Shown here in pieces: positions 1 through 5,380 of a stretch of 5,827 nucleotides of DNA (the stretch's first letter is position 1; each line of letters begins with the position of its first letter). Below the pieces are notes generated by a model. That model ran no database searches, was not told the DNA's origin, and saw only the letters and a list, made by a program, of their open reading frames with translations. The DNA is from Dehalococcoidia bacterium (lineage in GTDB: Bacteria; Chloroflexota; Dehalococcoidia; GIF9; AB-539-J10). A program made the position numbers and the translations under genes. The DNA lies in assembly GCA_029857995.1 (NCBI GenBank), contig JAOUFZ010000103.1, forward strand, positions 1 through 5,827. Direction: 5' to 3'.

Positions 1-1154
1 CGGCAGGCCTCAGGATAACGCCGGGCATTTTGTCCAATGATAAAGAAGGTCGCTCTTATTCCATATTGCTCCAGTATGCTCAGAACTTGAGAGGTGTAAG
101 GCTCGTTGGGGCCATCGTCAAAGGTCAGCGCAATCCGAAGCCGGTTGCGGTTGCCATTGGAACAGACTTTGCCATAGAACCGGGAGCGAGGGTTGACACC
201 GTGGTAGGCAAACAAGGTACTTACAACACCAATATCAAAAACATAAATGAATCTTCCTATTGCGTCAAATGCGGGGCTGACATTCAACCAAAGCAAGCCA
301 AAGAAAAGGGCGACATACACCCAGGATGCTCTAACTCTCTGCCAGGAAAAACTGGCAACGAATGTTTGCCACGCCTTGGACGGCCAGTTTTGCAGCTTTT
401 CGGGAATTGGTGTATACCAGAAAAGGACCGTGAAGTAGTCCACCATCCAGTTCCAGTATTGATTTACTATGCCTATCTTCTTCAAGCGACGGGCTGAAGT
501 GAGGACAAAGAGCCGGGGCACAATGCATCCCTTACCAGCTTTCCTCAGTCTCAGGGAAAGCTCGTACTCCTCGCCATAGAACTTGATGCTGGTATCAAAT
601 CCACCTACTTCCAGTAGTGCTGAGCGTCGCACGGCGAAGTTGCACCCCCATATAGCACCGCCCTTCCTAAAGACTTTGCGGAAAAGCTGGTCTGTGATAA
701 TGCTGAGGAAATTACCCACGTAGGAGGTAATCCTGGTGAACTTGCCGGCATCGGAGTAGGCATAGGGCCCGCTTATCGCCGCCATCTCCGGCTCACAGAG
801 AAAGTGCCACACGATGGTCGAAAGCCAGTGGGCTGGTGCCCGAGTATCGGCATCAATGAAGGCGATGATTTTACCTGTGGCTACTTCGGCACCTTTTTGT
901 CGAGCGCAGGCAGGACTTCGCTTAGCTTCGTAGACAACTTTGGCTCCCCAATCGCGAGCTATCTTGGCGGTATTGTCCGTGCTGGCATTATCAACTACGA
1001 TGACCTCGTACTCGGCGGCGTAGTCCTGGTTCTTTATAGACTCCAAGCACGAAAGCAGGTAGGTTTCCTCGTTATAAGCCGGTATGACCACCGACACGAA
1101 GGGTGGCCCCTGAGGGCTGGTTACGTGTGCCTCCGCTATCTTGTCCTCACCCAT
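1..1154 (-). CDS. Family-2 glycosyltransferase fused to NodB-type polysaccharide deacetylase (3' end outside window)
   Basis: 384 residues are visible from ATG at 1154; the frame stays open to the left edge, so the C-terminus is missing. An in-frame TGA lies three codons upstream, which fixes this ATG; its Shine-Dalgarno is weak. Residues 19-30 read FVSVVIPAYNEE, the classic GT2 start. D55 lies in VVDNAST, and D101-A-D103 is the DxD motif that binds nucleotide-sugar and metal. GEEYELSLRLRKAG (194-207) holds the acidic pair E195/E196 in the catalytic-base position. I see no QxxRW, so a processive synthase is unlikely. A hydrophobic stretch at about 278-292 and a second at about 302-316 lead into LRIALTFDDGP (339-349), NodB motif 1, with D346 the expected catalytic base and D347 a metal ligand, then IRATFFIIGQNA (366-377). 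The HxxxH motif would lie off the window. Family knowledge suggests transfer of a sugar, probably N-acetylated, to a lipid or glycan, followed by deacetylation at the membrane. Substrate unknown; an ArnC/ArnD-like lipid-sugar role is an alternative. Confidence 0.93.
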   Translation of the reverse strand, partial: MGEDKIAEAHVTSPQGPPFVSVVIPAYNEETYLLSCLESIKNQDYAAEYEVIVVDNASTDNTAKIARDWGAKVVYEAKRSPACARQKGAEVATGKIIAFIDADTRAPAHWLSTIVWHFLCEPEMAAISGPYAYSDAGKFTRITSYVGNFLSIITDQLFRKVFRKGGAIWGCNFAVRRSALLEVGGFDTSIKFYGEEYELSLRLRKAGKGCIVPRLFVLTSARRLKKIGIVNQYWNWMVDYFTVLFWYTPIPEKLQNWPSKAWQTFVASFSWQRVRASWVYVALFFGLLWLNVSPAFDAIGRFIYVFDIGVVSTLFAYHGVNPRSRFYGKVCSNGNRNRLRIALTFDDGPNEPYTSQVLSILEQYGIRATFFIIGQNARRYPEAC

Positions 1155-1190
1155 TACTACTCAACGCTGGAGTACATCGTTTCACGATAT

Positions 1191-1199
1191 ATTATATCA
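1191..1199 (-). promoter_or_regulatory. Extended -10 promoter of the glycosyltransferase-deacetylase gene
   Basis: On the minus strand the sequence TGATATAAT occurs, a perfect TATAAT with the TGn extension of sigma-70-type promoters. It lies 36 bases upstream of the ATG at 1154, predicting a leader of about 30 nucleotides. No good -35 hexamer sits 16-18 bp upstream, which is acceptable for an extended -10 promoter. A TTGACA occurs at 1209-1204 but is only 7 bp from TATAAT, too close to be its -35 partner. Prediction from sequence only. Confidence 0.5.
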
Positions 1200-1308
1200 T
1201 CTTTGTCAAGACCCGCTATTGGCACATCTGTATAACATATAGCCACTAGGTGGATTGCGTCTTTCATTTTCAGTATGGCGACAGCAAAAGGGCACTGCTT
1301 CCTAAGCC

Positions 1309-1338
1309 TTGACGAGACAGGCTAAATCAGGGTATCTT
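1309..1338 (+). promoter_or_regulatory. Candidate weak promoter for glpK
   Basis: TTGACG at 1309-1314 matches the -35 consensus at five of six positions. TATCTT at 1333-1338 matches -10 at four of six, with an 18-bp spacer. This would start transcription near 1345 and give glpK a leader of about 110 nucleotides that includes the hairpin at 1368-1388. An alternative AT-rich element, TATAAC at 1231-1236, lacks a matching -35. Weak evidence. Confidence 0.25.
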
Positions 1339-1367
1339 TTGGTTACTTGTGAGACTATCCGATTTCA

Positions 1368-1388
1368 ACCCGCTACCCGGGAGCGGGT
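1368..1388 (+). promoter_or_regulatory. 7-bp GC-rich hairpin in the glpK leader
   Basis: ACCCGCT and AGCGGGT are perfect complements separated by a 7-base loop, ACCCGGG, which itself contains the palindrome CCCGGG. There is no T-run on either side, so it is not a typical intrinsic terminator. It lies 69 bases upstream of the preferred glpK start. It could be an mRNA stem in the leader or, as DNA, a dyad operator. No regulator gene is in the window to support either reading. Confidence 0.4.
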
Positions 1389-1428
1389 CGTGCATGCGCC
1401 ATGGCAGAATCGAAAGAGACTTCACGTG

Positions 1429-1450
1429 GTAGGGAAGGTCGTAGGGAAGG
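1429..1450 (+). repeat. Tandem duplicate of a Shine-Dalgarno-like segment before glpK
   Basis: GTAGGGAAGG occurs at 1429-1438 and again at 1441-1450, a 12-base period, with a further partial GTAGAG at 1453-1458. The second copy puts the purine run AGGGAAGG 7 bases before GTG 1458, ideal for ribosome binding. This supports GTG 1458 over the in-frame ATG at 1401 as the start of GlpK. The first copy is 19 bases from the start and too far to serve it directly. Confidence 0.7.
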
Positions 1451-1457
1451 ATGTAGA

Positions 1458-2945
1458 GTGAGAAATTACATCCTGGCTATTGACCAGGGCACCACAGGGA
1501 CGACAGCACGTATTGTTGACCATGATGGGACCATACGCGGGCGTGGTTATGCCCGGATTACCCAGTACTATCCAGAGCCAGGCTGGGTAGAGCATGACCC
1601 CTCGGAAATTTGGGCACAGACTCTACAGGCGGTCAGCCAGGCCAAGCATGATGCCGGAATTGGAGATGCCGATATCGCCGCCATAGGCATCACTAACCAG
1701 CGGGAGACGACCATACTTGTAGATAAAATAACCGGAGAGCCTGTAGGGCGGGCTATCGTGTGGCAGTGCCGCAGGACGGCCGGCAGGTGTGAGCAGCTTA
1801 AAGCAAAAGGGGTAGCTGACATCATCCAGGCCAAGACTGGCCTGATAATTGATGCTTACTTTTCGGCAACAAAGGTACAGTGGTTGTTGGAGAACTTGCC
1901 GGGTATACGGGAGAGAGCAGAACGGGGTGAGATTCTGTTTTGTAACGTGGATGGCTGGTTGCTCTGGAAATTCACGAATGGCAGAGTACATGCCACCGAT
2001 TTCTCCAATGCGTCTCGCACCATGCTGTTTAACATCAATACTTTGGATTGGGATGACGAACTGCTGCGACTTTTCGACATTCCGCGTTCTATGCTGCCGG
2101 ATGTTTGCCCCTCGATCAACATTTTTGGCCATACAGATGATGGAATTCCCATTGCTGGAATAGCTGGTGACCAGCAGGCGGCCTTGTTTGGCCAGGCATG
2201 CTATCGGCCTGGTATGACCAAGGTGACATATGGCACAGGCGCTTTTGTCCTTATGAACGTAGGCAAGAAGCCTGTCGCAGCCAAACATGGCCTGCTGACT
2301 ACTGTGGCTTGTAGCCTCGATGGGAAGGCAGCGTACGCTTTGGAAGGCAGCGTATTTATTGCCGGGGCAGCTATCCAGTGGCTGCAGGATTTAGGATTAA
2401 TTAAGGAGGCAGGGGAGTCGGAGCAACTGGCAATGACAATAAAGGACACTGGCGGTGTGTATTTGGTGCCCGCTTTTGTTGGCCTGGGGGCACCTCACTG
2501 GGACATGTATGCGCGTGGTACGCTCGTCGGGCTGACTCGTGGCAGCGGCAGAGCTCAGGTTGTAAGGGCTGCTGTGGAATCAATTGCTTATCAGGTGACG
2601 GACGTTCTGGAAGCGATGGTGGCTGACTCGTCTCTCCGGCTGGCGGAGATACGGGTGGATGGTGGGGCGGCGACCAACAACTTCCTGGCACAGTTTCAGG
2701 CTGACATCGCCGGGGTAGAAGTATCTCGACCAAAAATGTTAGAGACGACGGTTCTGGGAGCAGCCTATCTCGCTGGCCTGGGGATAGGGTTCTGGAAATC
2801 CGCTCAGGAAATAGAAGCACTGTGGGAAGTAGGCCGGCGGTTCACGCCACGTATGGAAGCTACAGAGTGCCAGGCGTTGCGCAGTGGTTGGGCAAGAGCA
2901 CTTGAACGTGCTAAAGGTTGGCTCATAGTGGAGGAACAGAGATAA
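1458..2945 (+). CDS. glpK: Glycerol kinase
   Basis: Cytoplasmic FGGY-family kinase that phosphorylates glycerol to sn-glycerol 3-phosphate with ATP, feeding glycolysis or lipid synthesis. From GTG 1458 it is 495 residues, normal for the family (E. coli about 502). The N-terminal phosphate-binding loop is DQGTTGTT (9-16). PGWVEHDP (41-48) is diagnostic. Glycerol-contacting residues of the E. coli enzyme are all present: R82-E83 in TNQRETT, Y134 in IDAYFSATK, D238-Q239 in AGIAGDQQAALFG. The C-terminal ATPase half shows TYGTGAF, PAFVGLGAPHWD and RVDGGAATNNF. A frame open to ATG 1401 would add 19 residues rich in R, E and G before the conserved beta strand; I reject it because GTG 1458 has the good ribosome-binding site. 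By comparison with E. coli it lacks about six residues of the fructose-1,6-bisphosphate loop, and the IIA-Glc contact PGIET is replaced by TPRMEAT. No glpF or glpD adjoins it. Confidence 0.97.
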   Translation: MRNYILAIDQGTTGTTARIVDHDGTIRGRGYARITQYYPEPGWVEHDPSEIWAQTLQAVSQAKHDAGIGDADIAAIGITNQRETTILVDKITGEPVGRAIVWQCRRTAGRCEQLKAKGVADIIQAKTGLIIDAYFSATKVQWLLENLPGIRERAERGEILFCNVDGWLLWKFTNGRVHATDFSNASRTMLFNINTLDWDDELLRLFDIPRSMLPDVCPSINIFGHTDDGIPIAGIAGDQQAALFGQACYRPGMTKVTYGTGAFVLMNVGKKPVAAKHGLLTTVACSLDGKAAYALEGSVFIAGAAIQWLQDLGLIKEAGESEQLAMTIKDTGGVYLVPAFVGLGAPHWDMYARGTLVGLTRGSGRAQVVRAAVESIAYQVTDVLEAMVADSSLRLAEIRVDGGAATNNFLAQFQADIAGVEVSRPKMLETTVLGAAYLAGLGIGFWKSAQEIEALWEVGRRFTPRMEATECQALRSGWARALERAKGWLIVEEQR

Positions 2946-3018
2946 AGCCCATATGCTTATTAAGAACCGAATACGGAGTCAATATCAATAGTAGAATTGG
3001 AATGAAGCGGAGTTAATA

Positions 3019-4467
3019 GTGCGTGCACTGAGGTATTCCGTTCGACCCCTGCCGGTACTGAAATATTTCGGCCAGCTATGCATCGTTCTGGCAGTGCTCA
3101 CGCTGGTGCCGTTAGTTGTATCCATTCTACTCGGCGATTACCGTGTTACACTCCGGTATGCCATTGTTGTGGTGGGTGTCTTTACTATGGGTTTTTTCCT
3201 GCAAAGGCTGCCGACTCCCAGACGCATCCAAACTAACGAAGCGATGGTCGTTACCGCCTTGATATTCCTATTTGCACCGATGGTGATGACGTGGCCTACC
3301 ATGGCTTCCGGCTTAAGCTTTACAGATGCGCTGTTCGAGACTATCTCCGGCATAACGACAACAGGCTTGAGCGTCACGGCTTCGGTGGCAGATAAACCGG
3401 CTATTTTTCTATTTTCCCGTGCCTGGATGCAGTGGGTCGGGGGTCTGGGTATCGTCATTCTTTTCGTGGCAACCATGATTCGGCCGGGTCTGGCAGCCAA
3501 GCGCATTGGCGATTTGGAAGACTATGAGGATGACCTGGTCGGTAGCACCAGGGCACATGCCCGCCGTGTGATTATTGTCTACTCAATTATGACCGGTTTC
3601 GGCATTATCGTATTAGGATTACTGGGCGCCGGATGGTTCAACGGCGTAATATACTCTCTTTCCGCAGTATCCACCGGAGGATTTTCGCCTCATGACGCCA
3701 GCCTGGCAGGACTTAATAGTCAGTGGCTGCAAGCGATGGTGATATTGTTATCAGTGGCAGGCGCTATTCCTCTGGTTTTATACTTTCGCTCGTTTAAAGA
3801 GGGCGGAAGAGTTTTAATACGAGACCGCCAGCTGCAGGGGCTTCTTATATCCGGTTTGGTGGCAGCGTTACTTATGGCATTATTTCTCACCCGGGATGGT
3901 TTTGGCTGGATTCAAGCACTGCACCACGGAGTATTAAACGCTTTTTCTGCTCAATCAACAGCGGGCTTCTCTACATTGGATATTTCTCAAATCAACGCTG
4001 GTGCAAAACTCACGCTCATTTTTTCCATGTTTCTGGGCGGCGCCGCCGGGTCTACTGCCGGAGGCATCAAGATTCTACGTTTATTTATTTTGGTGCAGTT
4101 ACTCTATATTTTTCTACAGCGCCCCAGTATGCCCAGGCAAGCTGTTGCCGAAGCTAGTCTTGGCAGGCGCCGGCTGGAAACAGACGAGCTACAGACCGCT
4201 CTTAGCATCGTTTTTGTTTTTCTGGCATCCATTGGGATTTCATGGCTAGTATTTGTAGGCATGGGGCATAACCCGCTTGATTCGTTATTCGAGGTTGTCT
4301 CGGCGATTGGCACAGTCGGGTTATCGTCTGGAATAAGTGCTCCCGACCTGCATCCGCTTCTTAAAGGAGTTCTATGTGCAGATATGCTTCTTGGGAGATT
4401 GGAAATTATTGCCTGGATAGTGCTATTCTATCCTCGGACTTGGATTGGAAGAAGACTGGAGGAATAA
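3019..4467 (+). CDS. trkH: TrkH-family potassium uptake channel subunit
   Basis: Inner-membrane K+-translocating subunit of a Trk/Ktr system, 482 residues, matching the TrkH length (E. coli 483) rather than shorter KtrB. GTG 3019 is preceded by CGGAG at 3008-3012 with 6-base spacing. The four membrane-pore-membrane repeats are visible through their filter loops, each with the conserved glycine: TTTGLS (113-118), STGGFS (218-223), STAGFS (313-318) and TVGLSSG (432-438). Other family landmarks are QWVGGLGIV (138-146), GGAAGSTAGGIK (340-351; the intramembrane gating loop after the third filter) and MLLGRLEI (456-463) near the C-terminus. Hydrophobic segments fill most of the rest, starting at about residues 17-38. 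It forms an operon with trkA, one base downstream. The 73 bases between glpK and this gene show no terminator and no clear promoter, so read-through from glpK is possible. Confidence 0.96.
   Translation: MRALRYSVRPLPVLKYFGQLCIVLAVLTLVPLVVSILLGDYRVTLRYAIVVVGVFTMGFFLQRLPTPRRIQTNEAMVVTALIFLFAPMVMTWPTMASGLSFTDALFETISGITTTGLSVTASVADKPAIFLFSRAWMQWVGGLGIVILFVATMIRPGLAAKRIGDLEDYEDDLVGSTRAHARRVIIVYSIMTGFGIIVLGLLGAGWFNGVIYSLSAVSTGGFSPHDASLAGLNSQWLQAMVILLSVAGAIPLVLYFRSFKEGGRVLIRDRQLQGLLISGLVAALLMALFLTRDGFGWIQALHHGVLNAFSAQSTAGFSTLDISQINAGAKLTLIFSMFLGGAAGSTAGGIKILRLFILVQLLYIFLQRPSMPRQAVAEASLGRRRLETDELQTALSIVFVFLASIGISWLVFVGMGHNPLDSLFEVVSAIGTVGLSSGISAPDLHPLLKGVLCADMLLGRLEIIAWIVLFYPRTWIGRRLEE
4458..4462 (+). 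promoter_or_regulatory. Ribosome binding site of trkA inside the trkH 3' end
   Basis: GGAGG lies 6 bases before ATG 4469 and inside the last codons of trkH, whose TAA is at 4465-4467. It decides the start: an alternative in-frame TTG at 4445 would add eight residues but has no such site. The one-base gap between stop and start implies translational coupling of the two subunits. Confidence 0.85.
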
Positions 4468-4468
4468 T

Positions 4469-5146
4469 ATGAGAATTGTATTTTCAGGAGCCAGCCCGTT
4501 AACGATTATCACAGCTAAAACATTGATAAAACAGGGACACGAAGTGATTATTATAGAAGTCGACAAGGAAAAAATCGATCAGATTTCAGATGAACTGGAT
4601 TGCAGCTTCCTGCATGGCGATTCAGCCAGGCCGGCAATACTTAGTCAAGTTAACCCCAAAAACAGCGATATTCTATTTTGCCTGACCAATAGCGACCAGA
4701 TCAATATCATCACATCCCTGCTGGGACGCTCGATGGGCTTTAAGCGCGTTATAACCAGTATTGAAGATACGGATTTGGTGCAATTATGCCGTGAACTCGG
4801 GCTTGAAGACACTATTATTCCGGTATGGGCGATGAGCCGGCACCTGGACAATATGGTACGCGGACTTGATAATATCAATCTATCTGCGTTGTTAAAAGAA
4901 GACGCTAGATTTTTTACTTTTACGGCTGGTGAGGAGGACGCAGTTTCTGTTAGTGAACTTGGGCTTCCCAAAGATGCGAAGCTCATTTTTTACTATCGTG
5001 ACAATAAATTTAACTTTGCTGATGACGACACAAAACTCCGTAAAGGCGACGAGATTGTCATCTTGACCCACTGCAAAAACCTTCCTGATTTTAATGAACG
5101 CTGGTATCCACCGAAGAAGGTCAACGATAAGAATCCCAAGAAATGA
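4469..5146 (+). CDS. trkA: TrkA/KtrA-type RCK potassium channel gating subunit
   Basis: Cytoplasmic regulator that forms a ring on the TrkH channel and gates K+ uptake on nucleotide binding. It has 225 residues, one RCK_N (about 1-120) plus one RCK_C (about 145-202), like KtrA and half the size of the tandem E. coli TrkA. The Rossmann start reads MRIVFSGASPLTIITAKTLI, followed by GHEVIIIEVDKEKI (23-36) with the acidic end of strand 2 (E30, D32) that normally contacts the adenosine ribose. HGDSARPAIL (49-58), DILFCLTNSDQINI (67-80) and RVITSIED (93-100) follow the family pattern. The C-terminal domain ends with KLRKGDEIVILTH (189-201), the usual RCK_C closing strand. The GxGxxG motif is not canonical: G7 is kept but S9 and T12 replace the second and third glycines. 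Related TrkA proteins with GAS-type loops are known to me from recollection, so this is probably a subfamily trait rather than decay. A lysine-rich tail (216-225) ends it. Confidence 0.95.
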   Translation: MRIVFSGASPLTIITAKTLIKQGHEVIIIEVDKEKIDQISDELDCSFLHGDSARPAILSQVNPKNSDILFCLTNSDQINIITSLLGRSMGFKRVITSIEDTDLVQLCRELGLEDTIIPVWAMSRHLDNMVRGLDNINLSALLKEDARFFTFTAGEEDAVSVSELGLPKDAKLIFYYRDNKFNFADDDTKLRKGDEIVILTHCKNLPDFNERWYPPKKVNDKNPKK

Positions 5147-5243
5147 CCCCATGTATTATGACGGATATAGCGACACTACTTTCGCGCCGAGTTATTTACT
5201 AGAAAATCACAGCAAGGACAGTCAGGTCATCTCAACATGGAAA

Positions 5244-5265
5244 AGGCTAGACTTTGCCCTAGCCT
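5244..5265. other. 7-bp inverted repeat between trkA and lemA, overlapping the tRNA-like sequence
   Basis: AGGCTAG (5244-5250) and CTAGCCT (5259-5265) are perfect complements around the 8-base loop ACTTTGCC. On the plus strand no T-run follows. On the minus strand the stem is followed by a few T's (complement of AAAA at 5241-5244), so it might be a weak terminator for lemA, whose stop lies about 115 bases away. Its right arm covers the bases that would be positions 7-13 of the tRNA-like sequence, so the two structures exclude each other. Confidence 0.35.
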
Positions 5266-5325
5266 AGCTGGGAGAACGCCTGCCTTGCGTGCAGGAGGTC
5301 AGGGGTTCGAGTCCCCTCAGCTCTT
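5260..5325 (+). pseudogene. Degenerate tRNA-Ala(TGC)-like sequence, missing its 5' acceptor strand
   Basis: The 3' part is textbook tRNA. The anticodon stem CCTGC/GCAGG (5279-5283 with 5291-5295) closes a 7-base loop with anticodon TGC at 5286-5288. A five-base variable region AGGTC follows, then a T-stem AGGGG/CCCCT (5301-5305 with 5313-5317) around TTCGAGT. The D-loop consensus AGCTGGGAG is present (5266-5274), and the 3' acceptor strand CAGCTCT (5318-5324) has T at position 70, as in the alanine G3-U70 identity pair. However, the seven bases where the 5' acceptor strand should be (5253-5259, TTTGCCC) pair at only two of seven positions. The D-stem has two mismatches and one G-T pair, and the discriminator is T rather than the usual A. 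No CCA is encoded. I read it as a tRNA-Ala pseudogene or a 3' fragment, possibly left by integration of an element at a tRNA gene. A functional tRNA is unlikely. Confidence 0.75.
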
Positions 5326-5380
5326 TGAAAATCCCCGACTTCAGCAATAGGTGCTTCTCAAAAATTCCTGTCCTGATTGC

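Larger units (their letters stand above)
1155..1457. other. Divergent intergenic region between the glycosyltransferase-deacetylase gene and glpK
   Basis: About 300 bases without a convincing gene. Minus-strand promoter signals lie at 1191-1199. A small perfect inverted repeat CCAC-TAG-GTGG at 1243-1253 could be an operator half-site pair but is too short to call. A weak candidate promoter and a hairpin on the glpK side are listed separately. Plus-strand coding potential here is limited to an open frame running from 1401 into glpK, which I treat as 5' non-coding. No terminator is evident, as expected between divergent genes. Confidence 0.7.

Noticed and set aside
30..497. 155-codon plus-strand frame
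   Set aside because: Antisense to the linker and NodB start of the minus-strand gene, where TFDDGP is plain.
1191..1209. TTGACA next to TATAAT as a full consensus promoter
   Set aside because: The spacer is only 7 bp, far from the 16-18 needed, so the two hexamers cannot be used together. Only the extended -10 is kept.
804..1235. 143-codon plus-strand frame
   Set aside because: It is the antisense of the glycosyltransferase domain, which has clear GT2 motifs on the minus strand; the plus-strand product resembles nothing I recognise.
1401..1457. Upstream ATG start for glycerol kinase
   Set aside because: It adds a 19-residue low-complexity charged stretch before the conserved N-terminal strand and lacks a good ribosome-binding site, while GTG 1458 has AGGGAAGG at ideal spacing.
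1623..2288. 221-codon minus-strand frame inside glpK, and a similar one at 2401-2820
   Set aside because: Both are shadows of glpK codon usage; the sense strand encodes a full-length conserved kinase and the antisense products show no family motif or ribosome-binding site.
5147..5243. Possible terminator or small gene after trkA
   Set aside because: I found no stem followed by a T-run and no open frame with a ribosome-binding site in this stretch.
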